From assembly GCF_000471905.2 (NCBI RefSeq), contig NW_006494865.1:1042278-1106277 (forward strand): a DNA stretch of 64,000 nucleotides. Direction: 5' to 3'. Made by a program: the position numbers and the translations under genes. Shown here one piece after another: positions 23,931 to 33,351 of the stretch. The stretch is from Amborella trichopoda (Eukaryota; Streptophyta; Magnoliopsida; Amborellales; Amborellaceae). The notes below the pieces were generated by a model. It searched no databases. It was not told the origin of the DNA and worked only from the letters and a program-made list of their open reading frames with translations. Position 1 is the first letter of the stretch. Each line of letters begins with the position of its first letter.

Positions 23931-24380
23931 TGCTCCTGATGACATCAAACAATATTTACTCAACAATATTTACTCCCGTGCTCTCTACACCAGTGTTGGG
24001 AAAACCTCTCATTCTATACGTGACCTCTCTGGACAAGTCACTTGGGGCATTGTTGGCACAAAACAATGACAAGGGAAGAGAAACAGCGTCATACTATCTC
24101 AGTCATAGGATGCAAGGGGTTGAGAAGAATTATCCCCCTATTGAGAAGATGTGCTTGGCCTTAATCTTTGCGGTACAAAAACTCCATCATTACTTACCCG
24201 ATCATGAAGTGAAATTATATCAAAAGAAGTTTCTCATGACATGCCCATGCCTATCAGGGCGTGTTCCTAAATGGGCATTACTGCTGATGGAATTTGACAT
24301 CACGTATGTTCCATAAAAGGCTATCAAGGGCCTGACCCCGGCTGATTTTTTCGCAGCACACCTTGTGCCGGCATAATCTT
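23931..24380 (+). pseudogene. Tat-C RNase H 1 (gypsy type)
   Basis: Reads LGKPLILYVTSLDKSLGALLAQNNDKG, then ASYYLSHRMQGVEKNYPPIEKMCLALIFAVQKLHHYL and ALLLMEFDITYVP followed by TAA (24314). Tat-D has TAG at the equivalent codon, so the ancestral codon was probably Gln. The SLGA..AQ and NYPPIEK motifs are those of the RNase H attached to gypsy RT, which removes the RNA strand during cDNA synthesis. Confidence 0.88.
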
Positions 24381-24430
24381 TATTATCAAGCGATCTCCTT
24401 GATGAAGAAGTACTCTGTATTGAGTTTGCT

Positions 24431-24994
24431 CACCCATCGGACTTGTACTTTGACAAAGCCTTCGAACCAGAAGGAGGAGGCGTTGGAGTCATCTTCTTAA
24501 CCCCGAAAGGAGGAGTATTGCCACATTCTTTCTCTCTCGCCGAAGCTAGTTCTCATAATAGGGAAGAATATCCGGCCCTTATAATTGGGTTGGAGATAGT
24601 CGTCGATCTAGTCTTAGAGAAACTCAAGATCTATGGCGACTCTAAGTTGGTTATCCGGCAGCTCAAAGGGATCTATGATGTGAGAAAAGACACTCTCAAG
24701 CCTTATCACGATACTGCAAAATCATATGTGGCCCAGTTTGAGGACGTACCCTTGAGTCACATCCCCAAGAGGCTAAACTTGCAGGCTGACACACTTGTGA
24801 AACTCGACGCTACAATTCAGTTGTCCTCATTAGGACCCATGCTTGTTTGGGTGGCAGAATGGAGACACATTGAACTAAGAACCAAGGTCGACATGGATGA
24901 CGAGAGAAATATCTTCCCAGAGTGTCCTCCTTATCCATTTGGAGTGCTTCTATCAACTAAGGAAGTAATTAAGACTAAACAAGAAATGGCATAA
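24431..24994 (+). pseudogene. Tat-C RNase H 2 (archaeal type, Tat hallmark)
   Basis: A second RNase H in one open frame: LYFDKAFEPEGGGVGVIFLTP (first Asp kept, the usual DG is DK), EYPALIIGLEIV (Glu), KIYGDSKLVIRQL (Asp) and HIPKRLNLQADTLVKL (the final Asp region). Dual RNase H domains are characteristic of the Tat lineage. The frame stays open to a TAA at 24992, the best-preserved part of this pol. Confidence 0.88.
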
Positions 24995-25039
24995 AGGCAA
25001 GGACCTAAGGTTCAAAACCAATAACCATATTTCTTTGAC

Positions 25040-26297
25040 TCAATATGCGCAGAAATTGAGCAGGTAGAAGATTGAAGAGAGCCCCTCACTAGTTTCCTAA
25101 AGTATGGCAGGCTTCAGGAAGATCGTGCCAAACGCAACAGTATACGTCGAATGTCTACCAAGTATACCCTCCTTTGAAGGAGATGCACTCTTCAGATGGT
25201 CATTTGATGGTATTCTTCTTAGGTGTGTGAACGTGCAAGAAGCAAATAAAGTATTAGAAGTGGTACACTAAGGCATTTGTGGACTACAACAATCTGGTCC
25301 TAAGCTCTATAAACGAGTACATAGATTGGGGTATTATTGGCCTTCCATGACTGCTGATTCCTTAAACTATGCTAAAAAGTGCCATGTGTGCCAAATACAT
25401 TCAAGCCTAGTTCACCAACCTCCAGAACCCTTACATCCTATAGGGGCATTTCCCTTTTCAATATGGGTTATGGACATTATAGGGCCTATTGACCCTCTTT
25501 TGACGATGGGTTACATCTTTATTCTAGCAACAATTGACTATTTCTCCAAGTGGGCTGAAGCAGTCCCCCTTAAGCAAGTTCCTGAGACAACAGTGGCCAA
25601 CTTCGTTCAACATCACATCATATATCGGTTCGGAGTGCCTGACCGGATTATTTCTGACAACGGTCCTCAATTTAAGAGTGACCAAATTGATCATTTAGTC
25701 AACCAGTTTGGTTTCGAATGGAGGTACTCAACTATTTACCACCCTCGGGCGAATGGCTTAGCTGAGGCTTTCAATAAGACCCTGTGCAACGTTTTGTGAA
25801 AGTCAGTGTCAAAGACAAAGAAGAACTAGCATGAGAAGCTTCTTGAAGCACTATGGACTTATCGTATTGCTACACAAAATCCTACTGACTCCACTCCTTA
25901 TTCTCTGGTCTATAGGGGTGACCGTTCGTTACCCGTTGCGATACATCAAGGATTAACCGAGGATGAGAGAATCAAACTTCGAGATCAAGCATTAGATGCA
26001 TTTGCTGAAAAGAGATTAGAGGCTCAGCAGAACCTCGAACTCAACCAAGGGGGAATGAATAGGTCTTTTGAAAAGTCAGTCAAGGTCTACTCCTTCGCTC
26101 GTGGGGATTTAGTTCTAGCCACCAAGAGGCCGATTGTTATGCATGGACATCGTAAAGGGAAGTTTGAACCTAGGTGAGAAGGTCCCTTTATAGTAAAAAA
26201 GGTCTCACCAAATGGAGCCTACATACTGACACATTCTGATGGAGAGGAGGCGAAGCCCCCTATCAAGAGGTGATACCTAAAGAAGTACTATCTGTGA
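25040..26297 (+). pseudogene. Tat-C integrase
   Basis: The zinc region is broken by stops, then an open frame 25326-25799 reads GYYWPSMTADSLNYAKKCHVCQIH, MDIIGPIDPLL, ATIDYFSKWAEAV, IISDNGPQFKSDQIDHLV and NGLAEAFNKTLCNVL. All three catalytic acids (D, D, E) can be seen. TGA at 25797 replaces an Arg codon (AGA in Tat-D). The C-terminal part reads FEKSVKVYSFARGDLVLA, GKFEPR, TGA at 26175 (Trp in Tat-D), GPFIVKKVSPNGAY and ends LKKYYL-stop. Integrase would insert the cDNA into the genome. Confidence 0.92.
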
Positions 26298-26745
26298 TGC
26301 ATATTTAAAGGAAAGTGACTTAATGTGAAATATGTAAGATAATCAAAACAAATTCCAACTCTTTTTATTGCAGTAAAAATGAAATACAAATTACACGCCA
26401 AAAAGCCCATTATTAGGGAGATTACAAGTCTCTTACATTTGAGGAAAAAAGAACATTTGACACCAAAAGTGTTGCTCTTGCATTTGAGGATAAGAGGATG
26501 GTTACAAACCAAAACTTGTGGTGCTTCTCTAACATCTGAGGATAAGAAGAAGCAAACCGACCAAAGAAAGGCCTTCCTCACAAAGAACAAGCAAACCCAC
26601 CAAAGAAATGCTCTCCTCGTGAAGAAGAAGCGAAATCACTCGGAGAAGTTAGCTTCAATTCATCCGACGAGTACCACTAGAGAGAACGGTTACAGAACCA
26701 AAAGAAGAAGCCAACCATTTACGTGTCAGCTTCAATTCATCTAAC

Positions 26746-26886
26746 GTGTATATCAAACACACAAGCGAGATCTCATCTAACATGTAAGACAGATCTCATC
26801 TAACGTGTAAACCAGATCTCATCTGACGTGTATATTAAACATACAAGGCAGAATTCATTCCACGTGTACATCAAACATACAAGGCA
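26746..26886 (+). repeat. Local duplications at the left edge of the AGO4-like piece
   Basis: CGTGTA(C/T)AT(C/T)AAACA(T/C)ACAAG occurs at about 26746, 26828 and 26863. Between them ATCTCATCTAAC(A/G)TGTAA occurs three times. The third CGTGTACATCAAACATACAAG is continuous, in frame, with the AGO4-like peptide and encodes RVHQTYK. A diverged version is at 32231-32330. Confidence 0.7.
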
Positions 26887-27003
26887 GGCTTCTCTGGCAA
26901 GGAACTGGCCTATGATGGAGAGCATACCCTGTTCACAGTGGATGCCCTTCCACAGAAGAACATTGACTTCACTGTTGTTCTTGAAGACTTAGCTTCCAAT
27001 AGG
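26857..27003 (+). pseudogene. AGO4: AGO4-like Argonaute fragment, copy C (best preserved)
   Basis: Forty-nine codons open without a stop. In order: RVHQTYKAGFSGKEL, AYDGEHTLFTVDALP, NIDFTVVLEDLASNR. Plant AGO4 proteins have (R/K)VH(Q/E)TY, a short acidic spacer, GK(D/E)FAYDGEK(T/S)LFT..ALP and DF(S/T)VVLE(D/E) in this order and spacing, at the start of the ArgoN domain upstream of PAZ. The match is therefore collinear over about 49 residues, not a single motif. After SNR the sequence AG|GTATCA looks like a 5' splice site and homology stops, which suggests capture of a genomic exon edge. AGO4 loads 24-nt siRNAs in RNA-directed DNA methylation; this fragment lacks PAZ, MID and PIWI. Confidence 0.85.
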
Positions 27004-28072
27004 TATCACAAGCCATGCGTTTCCATCATTCTCCACCCTTTGCCGACCTATGTCAGTGCCATGCATGAACATCATCGCATGTAGCTCACCGCCAAGCGCA
27101 GCAATTCCCGCATGTATCTTACTGCCACATGCGAGCAGCACCGTGCATGTCATGACATGCCACATGCGCTGATGAGCACCGTCTGAATCTAGTGACGGTT
27201 GTGTCCTTCAAAGGGCAATGCTGGTTGTGCTCCCAACTCCTAGCACCGGATGCCTTTCTTAAGGATCAGCACCGACCGTGTCAACGCCGATTATGATTCT
27301 AACCATCAATGCCTGCTGTGTTAGTGCCGACTATGCTTTTGTTAGCGTTGGCTCTATCGTGACTGTTCGCCTCCTGCGACTCCTCGTTTTCAAGTCCTAA
27401 GTCCTTTCGTCTTCCCAACTGTTGCACAATTTCTTCTCTAAAAAAACCCCTGTAACTGTCCAGCTTCAGCGATGGTCCATTTCCCTTGACCCTTCAGTTT
27501 CTCGTAGGAACTCCCTTTTCATGGTCAGAAAACCCCTGCAACCGTTTGCCTTCCCTGCGACGATCCACCTTCAACGACCTTTTCGTTCCCTAAGCCTTCG
27601 GTTTCTCACTGAAACTTCTCTTACACGGCCAAAAACCCACTGTGAGAATTTCCTTGCCTATGCCTTGGCTGGAGAGTCATCAAAACACTGTAAAAAACCT
27701 TCAGAAACCACCTAAGGCCCAGGAAAAAACTTCTAAAGCAAGAGAAAATGCCCACTACTGCACTTCCCACCTCTCCAACCAGCAAAATCATGGTCCGAGT
27801 TCTCCTGCTTCCTTGAAAACCACCTGTGCAGACCGGAAACTCTAGCAACGCCAGCTAATCTTTCCCCCCTTCTTTGTCATCATCTCCTTATTCAACCAGA
27901 ACCTCCCTTGCTTTTCTGGCAATCCCTTGACAATCTTATTGAAACCTTCCCTATAAAAACCTTGCCAGAATCCTCGGTTGCCTACCGGAGCTTCCACCAC
28001 AAACTCTGTTCACCGTTAAATTTTTAAGTTTTTACACCTAGTGAAAAGTGGGGAAAATGGGGTTTTACTCCC

Positions 28073-28080
28073 TTATATAG
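28073..28080 (-). promoter_or_regulatory. Antisense TATA box, block Z copy C
   Basis: Minus strand CTATATAAGGGAG. It lies 1.07 kb from the AGO4-like piece and points towards it. Confidence 0.55.
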
Positions 28081-28818
28081 CCAACACTATCGTTAAACGC
28101 CCCTCACAAATTGGGAATCCCCGCCGTGTCCAAAGAAAGCCAAACAATGATGAGCCCGGTTGGGCTTTGACCCGAGGCCTAGGCAAAGTTTCATTTGCCG
28201 CCACATCAAATGCTTGCAACACAGACCAGGACCGGGTCGGGCTCGGGTCATGGCTCAAATATTAGCCCATACCCAGCGCCGGCTACGCCGTTGAAGTGAC
28301 CTGGCACCGGCTAAGTTTCAACAACGTTAGCGTCAACTGTTTGCTTCGTAACTCAGCGCCAGCTGTGTTCAAACGATAACAAGGGCAATCCTCATTGCTG
28401 GTTGTGTGCTCGATAACCCAGTGTCGGCTACGTTCAAGCAGTAGCACATGTCGTCCTAAGTGTCGGCTATGTGCTCAACAACTCAACGCTAGCTGTGTTC
28501 AAGAGGTAGCACATGTCGTCCTTAGCGCCGGCTAAGTTTCTAACAATCCAGCGCAGGCTGACTGGTTAAGAAGTAGTGTTGGGCACCTTCAGCGCCGGTT
28601 GCATTTTCAAAGACTTAGCACTAGCTGAGCGCTCAAGAAATAATGGTTGCTGCATCTGCGTCGACTGAACTTTGAACAGCCTATTGTCACCAACTTCAGG
28701 CCGAAGCCATGTGTGTCCTATCATTATTATCCATAAAAACGTTGCACCTTGACTTTGACCTATTATCCCCAGCAAAGAGGAACCTAGATCGACCAAACTC
28801 AGGTCATGACTTCTCTTT

Positions 28819-29572
28819 AATATCGCCTGTCCCAAGGATGACTTCCCATTGCCATTCACCTAGATGCTCATCGACTCTACAACTGATTGTCAAATCTTTT
28901 CCTTCAGGGACGGATACTTTGGGTACAATCAAATAAGGATGGTGCCCGAAGATGAAGAGGCCAATGCATTCTTAACACCAAAAGGGGTCCTCTGTTACAT
29001 AATGATGCCATTTGGATTAAAGAATGCTAGCACCACATACCGGAGAGCAATGACGACCTTTTTCAAAGACATGATGCGTAAAGAGGTGGAGTGTTATGTA
29101 GATGATTTGGTGCTAAAATCTGAAGATAAGGATGCTCACATGAGAGACCTTGATAAGGTTTTCAAGCAATTGCGCCTTCATCAACTAAAAATGAACCCGC
29201 TGAAATGCGCTTTTGGCGTGCGCTCTGGAAAATTCTTGAGGTTCGTCGTCAGATATCAAGGGCTTCAGGTTGAGCCAGTCAAGATCAAGGTAATCCAGGA
29301 AATGCCGTCACCAACTACACATCGAGAACTGCGCTCCCTCCATGGGCAACTGGAGTACAGTCGCAGGTACATCTCGAACCTCTCAAGTCGCTATAAACCC
29401 TTTAGACACCTGCTACAGAAAGATACCCCATTCATCTGGGAAGAAGCATGTCAGGCAACCCTTGACGACATCAAGCATTCTTTACTCAACCCTCCAGTGC
29501 TCTTTACACCTGTATTGGGAAAACCCCTCATTTTATACGTGATTGCTTTGGACGTTGTTGGCACAAAATAAT
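28819..29572 (+). pseudogene. Tat-D reverse transcriptase, YVDD kept, 5' truncated
   Basis: Homology to Tat-C starts abruptly in the palm: ACPKDDFPLPFT, stop, MLIDSTTDCQIFSF, DGYFGYNQIRM, TPKGVLCYIMMPFGLKNAST. The catalytic CYVDDLVLKSEDKDAH is intact at 29095-29106 and beyond. The thumb and connection follow: MNPLKCAFGVRSGKFL, ELRSLHGQLEYSRRYISNL and DTPFIWEEACQATLDDIKHSLL. From 28864 it is open for 235 codons. A 14-base deletion near 29548, relative to Tat-C, breaks the passage into RNase H. Gag, protease and the RT fingers are missing. Confidence 0.92.
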
Positions 29573-29935
29573 GAAGATGAAAAAGAGACTGCGTTATATT
29601 ACCTCAGCCGCAGGATGCAAGGGACTGAGAAGAATTATCCCCCTATTGAGAAGATGTGTCTGGCCCTGATCTTTGCAATACAAAAACTCTGTCATTATGT
29701 GCTTGGTCACAAAGTGAAACTTATATCGAAAGTTGATCCTGTAAAGTTTCTCATGACACACCCATGCTTGTCAGGACACCTTGCTAAATGGGCATTACTG
29801 CTGATGGAATTCGACAACACGAATGTCCCGTAGAAGGCCATCAAGTGCCAAGCCTTGGCTGACTTTCTTGTAGCACACCCCGTACCGGCAGAATCTCCTA
29901 TATCAAGCAGCCTCCCTATTGAAGAAGTATTATGT
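29560..29935 (+). pseudogene. Tat-D RNase H 1 (gypsy type)
   Basis: Reads LAQNNEDEKETALYYLSRRMQGTEKNYPPIEKMCLALIFA, then VLGHKVKLISKVDPVKFL and ALLLMEFDNTNVP followed by TAG at 29831. The first Asp region was lost in the 14-base deletion upstream. The remainder matches Tat-C closely. Confidence 0.87.
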
Positions 29936-30547
29936 GTTGACCTTGCTTTTGTGTGGGAATTGTACTTTGACGGAGCATTCCAATGGGATCGAGGAGGCAC
30001 TGGAGTAGTATTTTTGACATTGAGAGGGGAATATTGCCACTTTCTTTCGCGCTCGCTCAAGCCGGTTCTCATAATGAGGCAGAATATTAAGCCCTTATAA
30101 TCGGACTGGAGATAGCCTTTGACCTCGACTTAGAGAGGCTCAAGATATATGGCGACTCTAAGTTGGTTATCCAACAACTCAAAAGGATTTATGATGTGAG
30201 AAAAGACACTCTCAAGCCTTATCACCATACTGAAAAAATCGTATATGGCTCAGTTTGAGGATGTATCTCTGAGTCACATCCCCAGGAGGCTAAACTCGCA
30301 GGCTGAAGCACATGCAAAACTTGGTGCTACAATTCAATTATCCTCATCAGGGCCCATGCCTGTCTGTGTAACAGAATGGAGACACATAAAACTAAGAACT
30401 GAGGACGATGAGGATGACGAGAGAAATATCCTCCCCAAATTCCCTCCTTATCCACTTGGAGCACTTCTAGTAGTCACAGAAGTTATCAAGACTGAACAAA
30501 TGATAGCACAGAGTGAAGGAGCTAAGGCGCAAAATCAAGAGCCATAA
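29936..30547 (+). pseudogene. Tat-D RNase H 2 (archaeal type)
   Basis: Reads VWELYFDGAFQWDRGGTGVVFLT, with the catalytic DG motif intact, unlike Tat-C. A frame change follows near 30055, then the Asp-bearing IYGDSKLVIQQL and, in another frame from 30245, MAQFEDVSLSHIPRRLNSQAEAHAKLGATIQL. The spacer ends at a TAA at 30545. It is split over frames by small indels. Confidence 0.87.
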
Positions 30548-30561
30548 TTCTTTGACCCAAT

Positions 30562-31838
30562 ATGACCAGAATTGAGCAGGTAGAAGATTGGAGATGGCCC
30601 ATCACTAGTTTCCTAAAACATGGCAGGCTCCCTGAAGATCATGTTGAACGCAACAACATACATAGAATGTCTACCAAGTATACCCTCCTTGAAGGAGATG
30701 CTCACTGCAGATATTCATTTGACGACATTCTTCTTAGATGCATCAGTATCCAAGAAGCAAATAAGGTGTTAGAAGAGGTCCACTCAGGCATTTGTGGACT
30801 ACACCGGTCTGGTCCTTAGCTCTATGAACGAATATGTAGGTTGGGATACTATTGGCCTTCTATGATCTCTGATTCCTTAAACTATGCTAAAAAGTACCAA
30901 CTATGTCAAATACATTAGAGCGTGGTTCACCAGCCTCTAGAGCCCTTACATCCTATGGTTGCATTATGGCCATTCTCACAATGGGGTATGGACATTGTAG
31001 GGCCTATTGACCCTCCTTCCACAAAGGGCCATGTTTTAATCCTAGCTACAACAAACTATTTCTCTAAGTGGGTTGAAGTCGGCCACCTTAAGCAGGTTTC
31101 TAGAACGGCAGTGGCCTACTTTGTTCGACATCATATCATCTATCGCTTCGGGGTACCCGACCGGATTATATTTGACAATGGTCCTCAATTTAGGAGTCAT
31201 CCCATCAATCACTTAGTTAACCAAGTCAGTTTCGAATGGAGGTACTTGACTATGTACCACCCTCGGGCGAATGGATTAACTGAGGCTTTCAATAAGACTT
31301 TGTGCATCGTTTTAAGAAAGTTAGTATCAAAAAAAAGGAAGAACTGGCATGAGAAGCTTCTTGAAGCCCTATGGGCTTATCGCACTGCTACACGAAATGC
31401 TACTAATTTCACTCCTTATTCTTTAGATTATGGGGTTGAAGCAGTTTTACCTCTCGGAATACAAATCCCTTCACTGCAAGTTGCTATTCACCATGGAATA
31501 ACCGAAGATGAGAGAGTCAAGCTCCAGTATCAAGAATTGGATGCACTCGATGGAAAGAGGTTACAGGCTTAGCCGAGCCTTAAACTCAACCAAGGGAGAA
31601 TGAAGAGGGCTTTCGACAAGTCTGTCAAAGTTCGCTCATTCACCTGTGGTGACCTAGTCTTAGTTGTCAAAAGGCCTATTGTTATACACGGATGGTGTAA
31701 AGGGAAGTTTGAGCCTAAGTGGGAAGGTCCCTTCATAGTCAAACAGTTCTCGCCCAACGGAGCCTATATACAGGCACTGAAGGAGGGGAAGCAATGCCCC
31801 CCATCAATGGATGATACTTATAGAAGTACTACCCATAA
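30562..31838 (+). pseudogene. Tat-D integrase, nearly full length
   Basis: Reads IEQVEDWRWPITSFLKHGRLPED, EGDAHCRYSFDDILLRC and EEVHSGICGLH (His part of the zinc site). A stop and a frame change near 30819 come before GYYWPSMISDSLNYAKKYQLCQIH, where the first zinc Cys is Tyr. The core follows in one long frame (30922-31572): WGMDIVGPIDPPSTKGH, IIFDNGPQFRS and NGLTEAFNKTLCIVL, giving D, D and E. The C-terminal part (DKSVKVRSFTCGDLVLVVKRP, KFEPKWEGPFIVKQFSPNGAY) follows a TAG at 31570 (CAG in the relatives). It ends near KYYP-stop at 31836. Confidence 0.92.
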
Positions 31839-32305
31839 TGCGTATTCAAAAGAGAGGGACTCCACGCAAAAATAAGCAAGATAGTCCAAACAAAATTTTA
31901 ACTCTTTTTATTATAGTAAAAACGAGTTATAAGTTATGGGAAGCCCATTACTAGGGAGGTTACAAGTCTCTTGCATCTGAGATAATAGGACAGTTACAAA
32001 CCAAAACTTGTAGTTTTGCTCTTGCATCTGAGGATAAGAGGATGGTTACAGGACAAAGCAAATGCCTACCTCATGGGGAAGAAGCAAATCCACCACAAAA
32101 AGGCCCTCCACATGAAGAAGAAGGGAAACCACTTGGAGAGTTAGCTTTACTTCATCTGACAAGTAAGAGGATGGTTACAGGCCAAAAGAAAAAGTAGAGC
32201 CACTCCAAGAAGTTAGCCTCATTCAATCCGATGTGTATGTCCAACAAACAAGCAAGATATATCATCTGATGTGTATATCAAATATACAACGAAGGATTCA
32301 TTCGA

Positions 32306-32420
32306 CGTGTTTATCAAACATACAAAGTGGGCTGCCCTGGCATACCCTGTTCACAGTGGGTGCCTTCCACAAAATAACATGGACTTCATTGTAATCCTGG
32401 AGGATTTAGCTTCCAACAGG
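32306..32420 (+). pseudogene. AGO4: AGO4-like Argonaute fragment, copy D (deleted and frameshifted)
   Basis: CGTGTTTATCAAACATACAAA encodes RVYQTYK, followed by VGCPG. A deletion removes the codons for KELAYDGE, and the piece resumes as HTLFTVGA and, after a one-base loss near 32369, LPQNNMDFIVILEDLASNR. Its residues VGALPQNNMDF are closer to typical AGO4 than those of copy C at some positions, so neither copy is simply derived from the other. The right edge is again AG|GTACCACAAG. Confidence 0.78.
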
Positions 32421-32899
32421 TACCACAAGCCACGCCCTATGATCATTCACCACTTTTTGCCGGCCCATGAACATTGCCATATGTAGCTCGTCGTCGACCA
32501 TCACAAATCCCACACGTAACTTACTGCCATAAGCAAGCATCACTCTCTGCACCATGATAAGCCACACGTGCTGATGAACACCGACTAAAGCTAGTGTCGG
32601 CTGAGTCCTCCAAAGGCCAGCGCTGGTGGTGCTCCTAACCTCTAGCGCCAGGTGCCTTTCTTCAGGTTCAACGTCGGTTGTGTCAACACTCCAAGTCATC
32701 AACGCTGGTTGCCTCAGCACCGACTGCACTTCTGTTAGCGTTAGCCCTGAAGTGACTGTTCGCTTTCCTATACTCCTCATTTTCAAAGCTTAAGTTTTCA
32801 CACCTCCTTAATGGTCGTACAATTTCCTAAGGTAGCCGTATGCCATCCCTGCGACGGTTCACCTCTCACGATGGTTCACCTCCTGCGACTGTACCCCTT

Positions 32900-33256
32900 C
32901 TACGATGGAAAGTTACCACAATCCCCGAGAAACCTCTGCAACCCCACTAACAATGTTGAAAAGTTACCACAATCCTTGGAAAACCTCTTAAAAGTCCCTG
33001 AAAAACTCCTAAGACGTGCGAAAATGCTCACAATTTCACTTCCCACCTCGTCTACCAAAAACTGCCAGAGTCTGAACCTCTTCTGTTTTCTTGAAAACTC
33101 CCCAGAGAACTCTCCTTTCCCTCCAACTTTGCTAAATTCTTGGCAAAGTCTGCACGCCAAAGGTCTTCCATCTAAAACCGCTTGGAATCCCACTATTGGC
33201 CGAGAACCTTCCCTACAAAACCTTTGTTGGAGTTCCAACGCTTGTCGGAACTTCAA
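32900..33256 (-). CDS. Antisense open frame in block Z, 118 codons, unknown
   Basis: Minus-strand frame starting at an ATG about 90 bases downstream of the antisense TATA (33344-33351), giving a plausible short leader. The product is Arg/Phe-rich (for example SFSGTFKRFSKDCGNF) and matches no domain I know. Tat-C has a recognisably related stretch on the same strand (EVGSAVVGIFSCFRSFF versus EVGSEIVSIFARLRSFS) but in broken frames. Tat elements are known to carry extra ORFs, some antisense, between pol and the 3' LTR, so this could be a relic of one. It may equally be a chance open frame. Confidence 0.3.
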   Translation of the reverse strand: MKFRQALELQQRFCREGSRPIVGFQAVLDGRPLACRLCQEFSKVGGKGEFSGEFSRKQKRFRLWQFLVDEVGSEIVSIFARLRSFSGTFKRFSKDCGNFSTLLVGLQRFLGDCGNFPS

Positions 33257-33343
33257 CCGAGCATCCTCTCCTCATTGTTAAGAAAACTTTTGCTTATGTT
33301 TTTACCCTTGATTAAAAGTGAGGCCAAACATGATTTTACCCCC

Positions 33344-33351
33344 TTATATAG
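33344..33351 (-). promoter_or_regulatory. Antisense TATA box, block Z copy D
   Basis: Minus strand CTATATAAGGGGGTAAA, matching the copies at 2326 and 28073. It faces the 118-codon frame and, beyond it, the AGO4-like piece. Confidence 0.57.

Larger units (their letters stand above)
26298..28800 (+). mobile_element. Tat-C 3' UTR block Z
   Basis: Same landmarks as 987-3015 and 31839-34168. It holds the AGO4-like piece (26857-27003), repeats of its left edge (26746-26886), the antisense TATA (28073), and a GC-rich minisatellite at about 28270-28650 made of CAGCGCCGGCT(G/A).GTTCAA-like units. It ends at an abrupt join to mid-RT of Tat-D near 28819, so the 3' LTR of Tat-C is missing. Confidence 0.75.

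Noticed and set aside
26298..28800. Block Z as the LTR of the Tat-C family
   Set aside because: The 5' LTR that precedes PBS and gag (X-LTR3) is unrelated to Z; the only clear TATA in Z is antisense, and no PBS follows any Z copy.
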